A DNA stretch of 64,000 nucleotides from Lachnospiraceae bacterium oral taxon 096 (GTDB taxonomy: Bacteria; Bacillota; Clostridia; Lachnospirales; Lachnospiraceae): positions 2,009,001 to 2,073,000 of the forward strand of contig CP073340.1 of NCBI GenBank assembly GCA_018141845.1, in the 5' to 3' direction. Within the stretch, counting starts at the first letter, position 1, and the number at the start of each line of letters is the position of its first letter. This document shows, piece by piece, positions 34,582-44,300 of this stretch. The notes beneath the pieces were generated by a model, which had not been told where the DNA came from, ran no database searches, and saw nothing but the letters and a program-made list of their open reading frames with translations. The position numbers and the translations under genes are program-made.

Positions 34582-35637
34582 CTATACAGAAATATTTTTC
34601 TGCTGATACTCAAGCCATTTAGAAATATCTCTTTTCTCTCCATCAATGTAAATGTTTTTAATCCTCTTCAACACTTCTAACATATTCTGCAAATACATCT
34701 GCATAGATTCTTTTTCTGTATTCTTGGCATTTATCTTATCAACCAAAGACTTTTTCTGTCCTGATAACTGAGCCATCTCCCCTTTTCTTTTAAAAATTCT
34801 ATTTTTCTCTTTGAGCAGTTTCGAATCCAATTTTGAAAGTTCTTGTTCATTCTTCCTAATCTCTAAAATTATATTACGGATCTTCTTAATTAGAGCAACA
34901 TATATCGACATAAAGATTGGAAGTTCTATATTTATAGGTTCTATTTTCATCTCCCCTATAGAATTCTTATCTATACAAACTGGAATAATTGTTACAACCT
35001 TTTCCACATCATTTTTTACAAAAAAAGGTGTAAATGCCTTCTTTATAATTTCATATATCATATCCTTGTTCATAAATCCCATGCACAGATCATATTTTGT
35101 AATAACAATCTCTGTCAGCGGTATAGCTTTATTATTATTTGCATAATCACTAAAAAAGGTATTAATCACATTGCTACATTCACTCTTTATATTTTGTACT
35201 ATTTTGTCTATCTCTACTTCCCCATCCTTGCTCTTCTCTTTACTAAACAAAGTTCCATCCACACAAATAATCAAACTGCTTGAACCTTGAATTGATTTCT
35301 TTACCTTCTCATATTCTTCAATATTTCCACTATTTTTTCTATTTAACAAACCTCCAGGATAATCAATCCAATCAAAATCCATAATTTTTCTAAATCCATA
35401 ATCTAAATTAAATGTATATGACTTTGATGTATCCGTTCCTGCTGGAAATCTCCTCTCTCTAGGTAATGTTGGGTCATCAAACCTAGCATAATAATCTCTA
35501 AGTTGTACATCTGTATCTTCATCTGTCGTAATTGTATAACCTGCTTTTCCAGCACCCATCATATAGTAAAGGCTCAATAAATAACAGGTCTTTCCAGCAC
35601 CAGACATTCCTAAAATTGTAATTGTTGTATCCGCCAT
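34582..35637 (-). CDS. P-loop GTPase with C-terminal coiled coil, head of an unrecognised operon
   Basis: This 351-residue protein has G-domain motifs in order: Walker A/G1 GMSGAGKT (10-17), G3-like DYPGG (92-96) and G4-like TKYD (180-183). Residues about 255-325 form a coiled coil and no membrane span is seen. The TRAFAC-like pattern with DxPGG and TKxD is reminiscent of GTPases in bacterial conflict systems, but I cannot assign a named family. A GAGGAGATAGGA site precedes the ATG. It leads five more genes and is controlled from a palindromic promoter opposite a small HTH gene. Confidence 0.85.
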   Translation of the reverse strand: MADTTITILGMSGAGKTCYLLSLYYMMGAGKAGYTITTDEDTDVQLRDYYARFDDPTLPRERRFPAGTDTSKSYTFNLDYGFRKIMDFDWIDYPGGLLNRKNSGNIEEYEKVKKSIQGSSSLIICVDGTLFSKEKSKDGEVEIDKIVQNIKSECSNVINTFFSDYANNNKAIPLTEIVITKYDLCMGFMNKDMIYEIIKKAFTPFFVKNDVEKVVTIIPVCIDKNSIGEMKIEPINIELPIFMSIYVALIKKIRNIILEIRKNEQELSKLDSKLLKEKNRIFKRKGEMAQLSGQKKSLVDKINAKNTEKESMQMYLQNMLEVLKRIKNIYIDGEKRDISKWLEYQQKNISV

Positions 35638-35671
35638 AGTTCCTATCTCCTCTATGTTTATATGCTACTTT

Positions 35672-35699
35672 CAGTATACTGAATATATTCAGAATATTC
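35672..35699. promoter_or_regulatory. Nested palindromes: likely operator between the GTPase operon and the HTH gene
   Basis: Three overlapping perfect palindromes lie in 28 bases: CAGTATACTG (35672-35681), CTGAATATATTCAG (35679-35692) and GAATATTC (35692-35699). The central one occupies the spacer of the operon promoter. A dimeric HTH protein, most simply the product of the divergent gene at 35743, would cover the promoter. Confidence 0.75.
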
Positions 35700-35703
35700 A
35701 AGT
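35675..35703 (-). promoter_or_regulatory. Promoter of the GTPase operon
   Basis: On the minus strand TTGAAT (35698-35703), 17 bases, TATACT (35675-35680). The start of the GTPase is about 40 bases downstream. The spacer contains the 14-base palindrome. Confidence 0.65.
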
Positions 35704-35742
35704 AGATTTTCCTTTTGTAATCTTTTTATAGGAGGAGAAACA

Positions 35743-35943
35743 ATGTTCAATTATTCACCACTTTGGAAGACGATGAAAGAAAAAGAATTCTCGACATACA
35801 GATTACTAAAGGAAGGTCTCGACAGAAAAATTCTATTTAATTTACAACATAATAAAAATGTAACTATCCTTACACTCGAAAAGCTATGTACTATTCTTGA
35901 TTGTAAAATCGAAGATGTAGCAGAAATTATAGTTGACAAATAA
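35743..35943 (+). CDS. Small Xre-family HTH regulator
   Basis: This 66-residue protein consists of one Cro/CI-type HTH domain (STYRLLKEGLDRKILFNLQH, then TLEKLCTILDCKIEDVAEII, the usual ending of compact Xre proteins). A strong AGGAGGAG site lies seven bases before the ATG. It is divergent from the GTPase operon across a set of palindromes and is its probable repressor. It has its own strong terminator. The assignment as regulator of that operon is inferred from position. Confidence 0.85.
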   Translation: MFNYSPLWKTMKEKEFSTYRLLKEGLDRKILFNLQHNKNVTILTLEKLCTILDCKIEDVAEIIVDK

Positions 35944-35982
35944 AAGAACCGTAAAGAATCAAATTCTTTCACGGTTCTTTTG
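35942..35982 (+). terminator. Terminator of the HTH gene
   Basis: AAAAGAACCGTAAAGAAT pairs with ATTCTTTCACGGTTCTTTT with one bulge, about 17 pairs, ending in a T-tract on either strand. It may also serve the sugar permease gene ending at 36035 on the minus strand. Confidence 0.85.
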
Positions 35983-36034
35983 CTATAATTTTTGTAATTT
36001 TTTGTGTTTTGTAATGACTACTCTGTACTGCTAT

Positions 36035-36877
36035 TTATCCCTTCACAGCTCCATTGGCAACACCATTTAAAATCTGCTTTTGGCAAACTACATATAAAAT
36101 CAAGATTGGAACTAATGCCAAAATATAAGATGCAAATGCAAGATTATAGTTTGTACCAAACTGTGTTTGGAAGTTTAACTGTGCAAGTGGCAATGTGTTT
36201 TGACCGGTTCCTGACATAATCACAAGTGGTGTCATTACATCATTCCAAGTGCCAAGTGCCGTAAGAATGGCAACGGTTGCGTGCATTGGCATCATCATTG
36301 GGAAGATAATCTTCCAAAAAGTTGTCCAAGTGCTTGCACCATCAATCTCTGCGGCCTCTTCCAAAGCAATAGGAAGATTTTTAATATAGCCAGTGTAGAG
36401 CAATACATTCATTGGCATATAGAATACCAAATATAATAGGATAACACCTGCACGGTTGCCCAGTCCCATCTGTGCTGTCTGCTTTACTAAAGGCATCATC
36501 AAAATGGAAAATGGTACAAACATACCACTGACAATATACAAATAAATTGCACGGAAGCTCTTTTTATGTGCCATTCCTCTTCCAATAACATATCCTGCAA
36601 GTGAATGGATCAAAATAGCAAGTATAATGGTTACAATGGTGATCAAAAGGCTGTTTCCCAATGAATGCCAAAAATCAGTAACTTCCATTGCCTGCTTAAA
36701 GTTGTCTAAACTCCACTTTGCCGGAAAAGATAATGCTCCTGCCACATCATTGGTCATTTCACTTGGCTGTTTAAAGGCAATAATAAATGCCATATACAAT
36801 GGGAAAAATACGGTCAATGTTCCCAATATAAGTACAATTGTAAGTACCCAATTGCTCCTTTGTTTTACCTTCATCAT
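36035..36877 (-). CDS. Carbohydrate ABC transporter permease (MalG-like)
   Basis: This 280-residue inner-membrane permease of the CUT1 type has six membrane helices and the EAA loop EEAAEIDGASTWTTFWKIIFP that contacts the ATPase. It ends with the usual NGVANGAVKG. It overlaps the MalF-like gene by four bases. The ATPase (MsmK-like) is not in the window, which is common because CUT1 systems often share one. The substrate is a sugar that cannot be named from sequence. Confidence 0.93.
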   Translation of the reverse strand: MMKVKQRSNWVLTIVLILGTLTVFFPLYMAFIIAFKQPSEMTNDVAGALSFPAKWSLDNFKQAMEVTDFWHSLGNSLLITIVTIILAILIHSLAGYVIGRGMAHKKSFRAIYLYIVSGMFVPFSILMMPLVKQTAQMGLGNRAGVILLYLVFYMPMNVLLYTGYIKNLPIALEEAAEIDGASTWTTFWKIIFPMMMPMHATVAILTALGTWNDVMTPLVIMSGTGQNTLPLAQLNFQTQFGTNYNLAFASYILALVPILILYVVCQKQILNGVANGAVKG

Positions 36878-37749
36878 AATTGTTCCTCCTTCTTATTCAT
36901 AAATGTCATTTGGAATATAGAAAGTGCCACAATGACTAAGAAGAAAATTACAGCATTTGCACTTTGGAAGCCAAATTGGCCTCCGTCCATTCCATTTCGA
37001 TAGATCAAAAACGAAATCGACTCTGTACTCTGTGCAGGACCGCCCTTGGTCAAAGACATAATCTGATCAAATACCATCAAAAGATTCTTTGTACTGAGTA
37101 CCATATTGATGGTTACAAATGGCATAACCAAAGGGAAGGTCACCTTCCAAAATTCTACCCACTTACTTGCTCCATCCAGCATACTTGCCTCGTATACATC
37201 CTGTGGAACTGTCTGCAGACCTGAAATATAGATAATCGTGTTCATCGCAACAGCCTGCCATACACCAACAATCAATACTCCAATCCAAGCGTACTTTGCA
37301 CTGGCTAAAATACTATTCTGTAAAAATCCAATATGGAATATATTTCCAACTGCTGGAAGAATATAGGTAAAAATAAAGCTAAAGATATAACCAATAACTA
37401 AGCCACCTAAAATATTTGGCACAAAATAAATTCCCCTCAGTGCACTCTTAAAGCGAATTTTTGCATTTAATCCAAGTGCCATAATCAGGCTGAGCACATT
37501 AACTAAGATGGTTCCTACAATCGCATATTTAAATGTGAACAAATAACTTTTTCCCACTCTGCCATCTGTAAAGAGATCTGCATAATTTCGAAGTCCTACA
37601 TAATTATAATCGCCATATCCCTTATAATTTGTAAAACTATAGATGAATCCTTTAATCATAGGCAATGTGTTAAATAGGAAAAACAAAACCATTACAGGTA
37701 TGATAATTGCCCAAAAAGTTTTATCACGCTTTGTCATTTTTCTTTTCAT
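36874..37749 (-). CDS. Carbohydrate ABC transporter permease (MalF-like)
   Basis: This 291-residue CUT1 permease has six membrane segments and the EAA loop YEASMLDGASKWVEFWKVTFP. The start MKRKMTKRDKTFWA at 37749 overlaps the stop of the solute-binding protein (ATGA) and has GGAG ahead; the longer frame to 37818 lies in that gene. It forms the translocation pore with the MalG-like subunit. Confidence 0.93.
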   Translation of the reverse strand: MKRKMTKRDKTFWAIIIPVMVLFFLFNTLPMIKGFIYSFTNYKGYGDYNYVGLRNYADLFTDGRVGKSYLFTFKYAIVGTILVNVLSLIMALGLNAKIRFKSALRGIYFVPNILGGLVIGYIFSFIFTYILPAVGNIFHIGFLQNSILASAKYAWIGVLIVGVWQAVAMNTIIYISGLQTVPQDVYEASMLDGASKWVEFWKVTFPLVMPFVTINMVLSTKNLLMVFDQIMSLTKGGPAQSTESISFLIYRNGMDGGQFGFQSANAVIFFLVIVALSIFQMTFMNKKEEQL

Positions 37750-39047
37750 TGAGCGTTCTCCTTTTTCTTTTCGTATTCTTGTACCTTGCGAATCAAGTCT
37801 CTGTTGTAATGCTTCCAATCCTTATCAAAGCGATTTAAGAAGGTATCGGTCGCATTGTCGCTCTTATCCAAGAGATAGGTCTGAATCATGGCATCCACAC
37901 TCATTTCACTTGGATAGTGATGATCCTGGAAATCCGCCATCTTATCGCCTTCAATATAAGACTTCATTCCCTCTAATTCCTTAGGAATGGAAAAATTTCC
38001 TTCTTTACAAGCGACTCCGCTCTGTCCATCAAGGTACATCTTGATGGTATCATCATCATACAAAAAACGAAGTACCTCATACACTGCATCCTTGTTCTTC
38101 GCCTTTTTCATCACACACATCTGCAAATCAATACCTGAATTGAGGACATTGTCCTTTGCAGACTGATTTGCTGGAAAGGTAAAGGAATCAATATTCATAT
38201 CTGGATTGACGGACTTAATCTGCGAGATGGCATAACTGCCAATTGGAAACATTGCAGCTTCGCCTCTGGCAAAGGCAGTACAAGCATCATTATAGGAGTA
38301 GGCATATGGATTTGGCTCTGCGTAATCAAGCAACTTTCTTTCCTTCTCTGCAACCTCTCTATAGGCCTTGGCAAAGGTCGTCTTTCCCATATTGACTTGA
38401 TTGCAGATATCTGGGGCCGTTAAACCAACTGCAAGAGCATTCCAAGGTGCAAGGCAAGTCCAAGTATCCTTATATCCCAAATATAATGGCTGAGCTCCAC
38501 TCGCCTTGATGGTGTCGCACAGGGCAATAAATTCATCCCAAGTATTTGGAATTTTCCAACCATGTTGATCAAACATATCTTTGTTATACAAAATTCCAGC
38601 CGCATTGGCCACATAAGGCAACGCATATCTTCCCTCTTGAGGAATAAACTCCAATTGCTTGTCAATATCCAAGTAAGATTTCTTTACATTTTTTAATACA
38701 TCAAGGTCAGAAATATCCATAAACAAATCAGCATCAAGGAAATTGGAATAATTGATATCTCCACCAATCGCAATAATGTCTGGATAATCTTCTCTAATAA
38801 ACCTTGTCTTTAATATGGTCATGGCTTCATTTGGCGAATTAATGGTCAAATGAATATTGTCATGAGTTTCATTAAAGTGCTTTTCAATCTTTTCAAAAGT
38901 ATCCACTGCTTCTGGCTTGTAGGAAACCATTTCAACTTCTACTTTGCCACCACTTGAGGCACTTTGTTGTTTACATCCAGCAAGACTTACTGCCGAAACA
39001 ATGCCTATGACCACAGCCATTCCCTTCATCAGTTTACCTTTTTTCAT
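37746..39047 (-). CDS. Sugar ABC transporter solute-binding lipoprotein
   Basis: This 433-residue extracellular binding protein of the MalE/family 1 type is anchored by a lipobox (VSLAGCKQQ) near residue 25. Motifs typical of the fold include the segment ALPYVANAAGILYNKDMFDQ and AMFPIGSYAISQI. It is the first gene of the importer operon and is divergent from an AraC regulator, which probably senses the same sugar. Confidence 0.93.
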   Translation of the reverse strand: MKKGKLMKGMAVVIGIVSAVSLAGCKQQSASSGGKVEVEMVSYKPEAVDTFEKIEKHFNETHDNIHLTINSPNEAMTILKTRFIREDYPDIIAIGGDINYSNFLDADLFMDISDLDVLKNVKKSYLDIDKQLEFIPQEGRYALPYVANAAGILYNKDMFDQHGWKIPNTWDEFIALCDTIKASGAQPLYLGYKDTWTCLAPWNALAVGLTAPDICNQVNMGKTTFAKAYREVAEKERKLLDYAEPNPYAYSYNDACTAFARGEAAMFPIGSYAISQIKSVNPDMNIDSFTFPANQSAKDNVLNSGIDLQMCVMKKAKNKDAVYEVLRFLYDDDTIKMYLDGQSGVACKEGNFSIPKELEGMKSYIEGDKMADFQDHHYPSEMSVDAMIQTYLLDKSDNATDTFLNRFDKDWKHYNRDLIRKVQEYEKKKENAQ

Positions 39048-39213
39048 ATTCTATTCCTCTCCTATTTTTTTCCACTTCTTTAATGACTTCATTATACCAT
39101 CCAATATGTTGCCAATAAATATCTACACTTTTTCTGTTTTATACCAAAATGCGTTATTTTGTGCTATTATGATATGTAATATCACATTATGGTATATTCA
39201 CAGAGAGGTTATC

Positions 39214-40074
39214 ATGAAAAGTACACTTTTTAATATATTTCCAAATGAAAACTTTATTGATTTGAATATGTATCAATATGGTTACGAACAATGTAAACCA
39301 GGACACTCATTTGGTCCCATTGCTAGAAATCACTACTTATTCCACTATGTCATTTCAGGAACAGGTACACTAATCGCAGAAAATTCAAAACACGAATCAC
39401 AGAACTACTCCATTAAAAGCGGACAGGGATTTTTAATCTTTCCCAACCAAATTACTACTTACTATGCCGATTCTAAGATTCCCTGGGAATACACTTGGAT
39501 TGAATTTGATGGACTAAAAGTAAAAGAAATTGTGGATATCACCAATTTTTCCCTAGATACTCCTGTATATCATGCCAATTCAAAAAATATTCGTGAAAAA
39601 TTGATGGAAGAAATGCTCTATATTAGTCAGCACTCCAAAGAATCTCCTTTTCATTTAATTGGACATCTATACTTATTTCTAGATTATTTAATTCAATCTT
39701 CTAAGTCGTCCAATCTCATTCAAAGTGATAAGATGAGTAACTACTACATCAGGGAAGCCATCCACTATATTGAGCAAAACTTTCAAAATAATATTAGTAT
39801 TGATGAAATTTCCAAAATATGTGGAATCAATAGAAGTTACTTGAGCAAACTGTTCCGTTCATCCATCGGGCGTTCTCCACAGGAGTTTTTAATCAATTAT
39901 CGAATGATCAAGGCAACAGAATTATTAAAGCTGACTTCCCTATCCATTGGGGACATTGGATCCGCCGTAGGATATGAAAATCAGCTTCATTTTTCTCGTG
40001 CCTTTAAGACAATCTATGGAATTTCGCCGAGGGAATGGAGAGCTCAAAATAAGTTGATACATTCCCCTCACTAA
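39214..40074 (+). CDS. AraC-family transcriptional regulator of the sugar importer
   Basis: This 286-residue protein has an N-terminal cupin-type sensor (RNHYLFHYVISGTGTLIAEN, GQGFLIFPNQITTYYAD) and a C-terminal double HTH (NISIDEISKICGINRSYLSK and LSIGDIGSAVGYENQLHFSR, ending with FKTIYGISPREWR). The ATG at 39214 has GAGAGGTT ahead; the frame is open further upstream into the divergent gene but that part is not conserved in type. It is divergent from the importer, with 166 bases between starts, and probably activates it. Confidence 0.9.
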   Translation: MKSTLFNIFPNENFIDLNMYQYGYEQCKPGHSFGPIARNHYLFHYVISGTGTLIAENSKHESQNYSIKSGQGFLIFPNQITTYYADSKIPWEYTWIEFDGLKVKEIVDITNFSLDTPVYHANSKNIREKLMEEMLYISQHSKESPFHLIGHLYLFLDYLIQSSKSSNLIQSDKMSNYYIREAIHYIEQNFQNNISIDEISKICGINRSYLSKLFRSSIGRSPQEFLINYRMIKATELLKLTSLSIGDIGSAVGYENQLHFSRAFKTIYGISPREWRAQNKLIHSPH

Positions 40075-40087
40075 AGGTATCCAGATC

Positions 40088-41266
40088 TTACTTTTTTACT
40101 CCCGGACCGTTGTTGGCATCACTTCGATAGACTCCCGCATAAATGGCAGGTTTTCCTGCACTGCGATTTGTCGTTGTGCTATTTGGCGTACCACTTGCCA
40201 TTACACCATTGGCCACGTTTCCAGAAAGTGCACCGCTGGAATCAGCCTGATATTGCACTCCGTTTAGGGTAACTGTGGCATTAGCAAGCATATGCCCATC
40301 CGCAGCCAAATAATAGGTCTTTCCATTAGAGTTGATTGTACCAGTGAGCATCTTTCCTGTTTCATCCATAAAATACCATTGGTTGTTGACAAGGATCCAT
40401 CCGGTTGCCATCACACCATTGGCATCAAGATAATACCACTTGCCCTGTTCCTGTACCCAAGTACTCTTTTGTGGCTGATAATTTCTGTAGCAATAGCGCT
40501 TTCCGCCGATATTTCTCCAAGTATTGGCTGGTGTCTTTCCCTCAAAACTCTGATATTGGAAATTAATATCGACATCGCCATTGATACCTGCAACTCTTCC
40601 TGTGCTGCTGGCCTGCCACATTACAGGAGTTGCAAATGTATGCTTTACATTGTAGCGAGCAACCCAAATTGGGTACTTCTGTGGAATGCTGCTATCAATC
40701 TTATTGGTCAGCCAATAGTCATTGGCATAGACAATCGGATAATAGCCTGCTTCCTTGATTCGATTGCAGAAGGCATCAATGACCTGGGTCAACTGTTGCT
40801 TGGAAAGCTTGCCCTGAGTTGGATCGTCTTCCACATCATAGGCAATTGGGTAGGAAATTGGATAATCTTTTACCAAATCGAGCACAAAGTCTGCCTCTGC
40901 CTGTGCATCAGCCACTGTCATTGCCTGTGAATAAATATACGCACCAAGCTTTACACCATTTTGTGCTGCATTTCTTGCATTGTTATGAAACTGCTCATCC
41001 AGTCCAGTCCTTGCCTTTGTGCCAATCATAACAAATTGAATATCATCTTTTGGCACCTGTGTCCAATCAATGACCCCCTGCCACTTTGACACATCAATTC
41101 CTCTGGCAACAACGCCATCCAATGAAGAACCATCATACATCAAATATGTTCCATCACTTTGCTTACTCCACACACCACTGGCTGCAAATGAGGTCATCCC
41201 TGCACTGACAGAGAAAAAACCTGCAAGTGCAAGGGCCATCCATCGAGTTTTTCTTTTTCTTTGCAT
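40088..41266 (-). CDS. Secreted GH25 lysozyme with cell wall-binding repeats
   Basis: This 392-residue exported muramidase has a signal peptide (MALALAGFFSVSAGMTSFAA) and a GH25 domain (about 60-240, VARGIDVSKWQGVIDW, acidic pair in PIAYDVEDDPTQGK). Choline-binding-like repeats follow at about 265-345 (GKWYYLDANGVMATGW, QWYFMDETGKMLTG). It cleaves the glycan strand between MurNAc and GlcNAc. The start at 41266 has AAGGA ten bases ahead; the ATG at 41287 has none. The last 50 residues are Ser/Thr/Asn-rich and unstructured. Confidence 0.9.
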   Translation of the reverse strand: MQRKRKTRWMALALAGFFSVSAGMTSFAASGVWSKQSDGTYLMYDGSSLDGVVARGIDVSKWQGVIDWTQVPKDDIQFVMIGTKARTGLDEQFHNNARNAAQNGVKLGAYIYSQAMTVADAQAEADFVLDLVKDYPISYPIAYDVEDDPTQGKLSKQQLTQVIDAFCNRIKEAGYYPIVYANDYWLTNKIDSSIPQKYPIWVARYNVKHTFATPVMWQASSTGRVAGINGDVDINFQYQSFEGKTPANTWRNIGGKRYCYRNYQPQKSTWVQEQGKWYYLDANGVMATGWILVNNQWYFMDETGKMLTGTINSNGKTYYLAADGHMLANATVTLNGVQYQADSSGALSGNVANGVMASGTPNSTTTNRSAGKPAIYAGVYRSDANNGPGVKK

Positions 41267-41303
41267 TTTTTTCACATCCTTTTTCATTTTTTCGTCTAAA
41301 ATA

Positions 41304-41330
41304 GGGGGGCGTCTCCGCCCCCCTTATTAT
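41304..41330 (-). terminator. Terminator of the PFOR gene
   Basis: GGGGGGCG TCTC CGCCCCCC, an eight-base GC stem with a tetraloop. On the minus strand it is followed by TATTTT, between PFOR and the lysozyme gene. Confidence 0.85.
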
Positions 41331-41345
41331 ACCATATGGTACAAA

Positions 41346-44300
41346 TTATTTGGAATAAAGTGTTACGAGCTTCTCTAAGTAAGTAAATCTTTCCTTAGCA
41401 TTCTCCTCATTCTGCTCAAAGAGCTTATTTGCTCTCTCTGGATCCTTCAAAGCCAAAGATGCGTAACGAACCTCGCCCTTAAGGAATTCCTGATAATCTC
41501 CTGTAGGAGTCTTAGAATCCAATGAGAACTTGTTCTCAGCCTCTGGGTTGAATCTGAAGTTATTCCAGTAACCTGTCTCAACAGCAAGCTTCTCCTCTGT
41601 CATTGCCTTTGACATACCCTTCTTGATACCATGGTTGATACATGGAGCATATGCAATGATCAATGATGGGCCATTGTAAGCCTCAGCCTCAGCAAGAGCC
41701 TTTACTGTCTGATTGTAATCTGCACCCATTGCGATCTGTGCTACATATACATAGCCATAGCTCATTGCAATGCTTGCAAGATCCTTCTTCTTTGTGTCCT
41801 TACCGCCAGCAGCAAACTGTGCAACTGCACCTGTCTTTGTTGACTTAGAAGACTGTCCACCAGTATTAGAATAAACCTCTGTATCGAATACCATGATGTT
41901 GACATCCTTGCCACTTGCAAGAACATGGTCAAGACCACCAAATCCGATATCATAAGCCCATCCATCACCACCGAAGATCCACTGGCTCTTCTTTGCAAGG
42001 AATTCCTTGTTGTTCTTTAACTCAACAGCATTCTCGCTATTGTCTTCTGCAATTGCAGCAAGAAGCTTCTCTGTAGCTGCACCATTTTTAGCACCTACAT
42101 GATATGTATCTAAGTATTCCTGTGCTGCTGCCTTAACCTCATCTGAACCATTTGCTGCAAATTCCTCAACAATGCCTCTAAGTCTTGTTCTGATGGCAAC
42201 ATCTGCAAGGTGCATACCATAACCAAACTCAGCTGCATCCTCAAAGAGTGAGTTAGACCAAGCTGGACCATAACCCTTTGCATTCACTGTATAAGGTGTT
42301 GAAGGTGATGAGTTACCCCAAATAGAAGAACATCCTGTTGCATTGGCAATGTACATTCTATCGCCAAAGAGCTGTGTGATCAATCTAGCATATGGAGTCT
42401 CTCCACAACCTGCACAAGCACCTGAGAACTCAAGTAATGGCTTCTTAAACTGTGAACCCTTAACTGTTGTCTCCTTAAACTTAGCAATTACCTCTGGCTT
42501 CTCTGGAAGCTTATTTGTGTAGTTAAACCAAGCCTGCTTGTCAACATTTGCCTCAAAGTTCTGCATTGTAAGAGCCTTCTCGCCCTTCTTTCCAGGACAT
42601 ACATTTGCACAAGAACCACAACCTGTACAGTCTAACTGTGACACGCTGATGGCAAACTTGTAACCTGGCATTCCGTTCATTGCAAGTGTTGGCATACCCT
42701 CTGGAGCATTGTTTGCCTCATCCTCTGTAAGAGCAATTGTTCTGATAACAGCATGTGGACATACATAGGCACAGAAACCACACTGGATACAATTCTCATT
42801 ATTCCATACAGGAACATTGACAGCAATACCTCTCTTCTCGTAAGCAGATGTACCACTTGGTGTTGTACCGTCAACATAAGTTGTAAATGCAGAAACTGGT
42901 AAGTTATTACCCTCCTGAGCACTTACAGCTGTCTGAATATTGTTTACAAATGCAAGTGTCTTGTCAATACCCTCTGTAGCCTTTGGATAGTCAAGACCTT
43001 CATCTGCACAATTGCTCCACTCAGCTGGAACATCCACCTTAACCACTCCTGTTGCACCAGCATCAATAGCAGCCCAGTTCTTCTTTACAACATCCTCACC
43101 CTTGCGGCCGTATGTCTTTTGTGCTGCTTCCTTCATCAACTCAATTGCCTTAGCCTCTGGAATAATTCCTGTGAGCTTGAAGAATGCAGACTGCAAAATT
43201 GTGTTGATACGAGTTGGTCCCATACCTGTCTCAATACCAATCTTCACACCATCGATAATGTAGAAGTTAATCTTGTGATCTGCGATATACTTCTTTACCT
43301 GTCCTGGAAGATGCTGATCAAGATCCTCTACAGACCATGGGCAGTTCAAAAGGAATGTACCACCATCAACAATTTCCTGAACCATATTAAACTTACGGAT
43401 GTAAGCTGGGTTATGGCAAGCAACAAAGTTTGCTCTTGTAATCAAGTAAGTTGACTTGATTGGCTTCTTACCAAAGCGAAGGTGAGACATAGTAACACCA
43501 CCGGACTTCTTTGAATCATAGTCAAAATAAGCCTGTGCATACATATCTGTGTTATCACCAATGATCTTGATAGAGTTCTTGTTTGCACCTACAGTACCAT
43601 CGGCACCAAGACCCCAGAACTTACAGTTGGTTGTTCCCTCTGGAGTTGTGACAAGATCAGCACCTGGATCAAGTGAAAGATTGGTGACATCATCCTTGAT
43701 ACCAATAGTAAATCTTTGCTTATCTGTGTTGTTGAATACAGCAACGATCTGATTTGGTGTTGTGTTCTTTGATCCAAGACCATAGCGACCTGAAGTTACA
43801 GGAATGTCATGGAACTTTGTGCCCTTCAATGCAGCAACAACATCGAGGTAAAGTGGCTCGCCAAGAGCACCTGGCTCCTTTGTTCTGTCAAGAACCTGAA
43901 TTCTCTTTACGGTGTCTGGAATAGCTGCAACAAAAGCATCTACAGAGAATGGTCTGTAAAGGCGAACCTTAACAACACCAACCTTTTGTCCCTGCTCAAG
44001 TAAGTAATCAATTGTCTCTTCAATGGTATCATTTACAGATCCCATAGCAACGATGATTGTCTCAGCGTCCTTTGCTCCGTAGTAGTTAAAGAGCTTGTAA
44101 TCTGTGCCAATCTTTGCATTTACCTTGTCCATATACTCCTGTACGATTGCTGGAAGTGCATCATAATAAGGGTTGCTAGCCTCTCTAGCCTGGAAAAAGA
44201 TATCTGGGTTTTGTGCTGAACCACGGATAACTGGTCTCTCTGGATTTAATGCATTCTTTCTGAAAGCTTCAATTGCCTCAAAATCTGTCATCTCCTTGAG

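Noticed and set aside
38944-39213. N-terminal extension of the AraC regulator frame upstream to 38944.
   Set aside because: It overlaps the divergent binding-protein gene and its signal peptide; the ATG at 39214 has a good ribosome binding site and begins the known domain.
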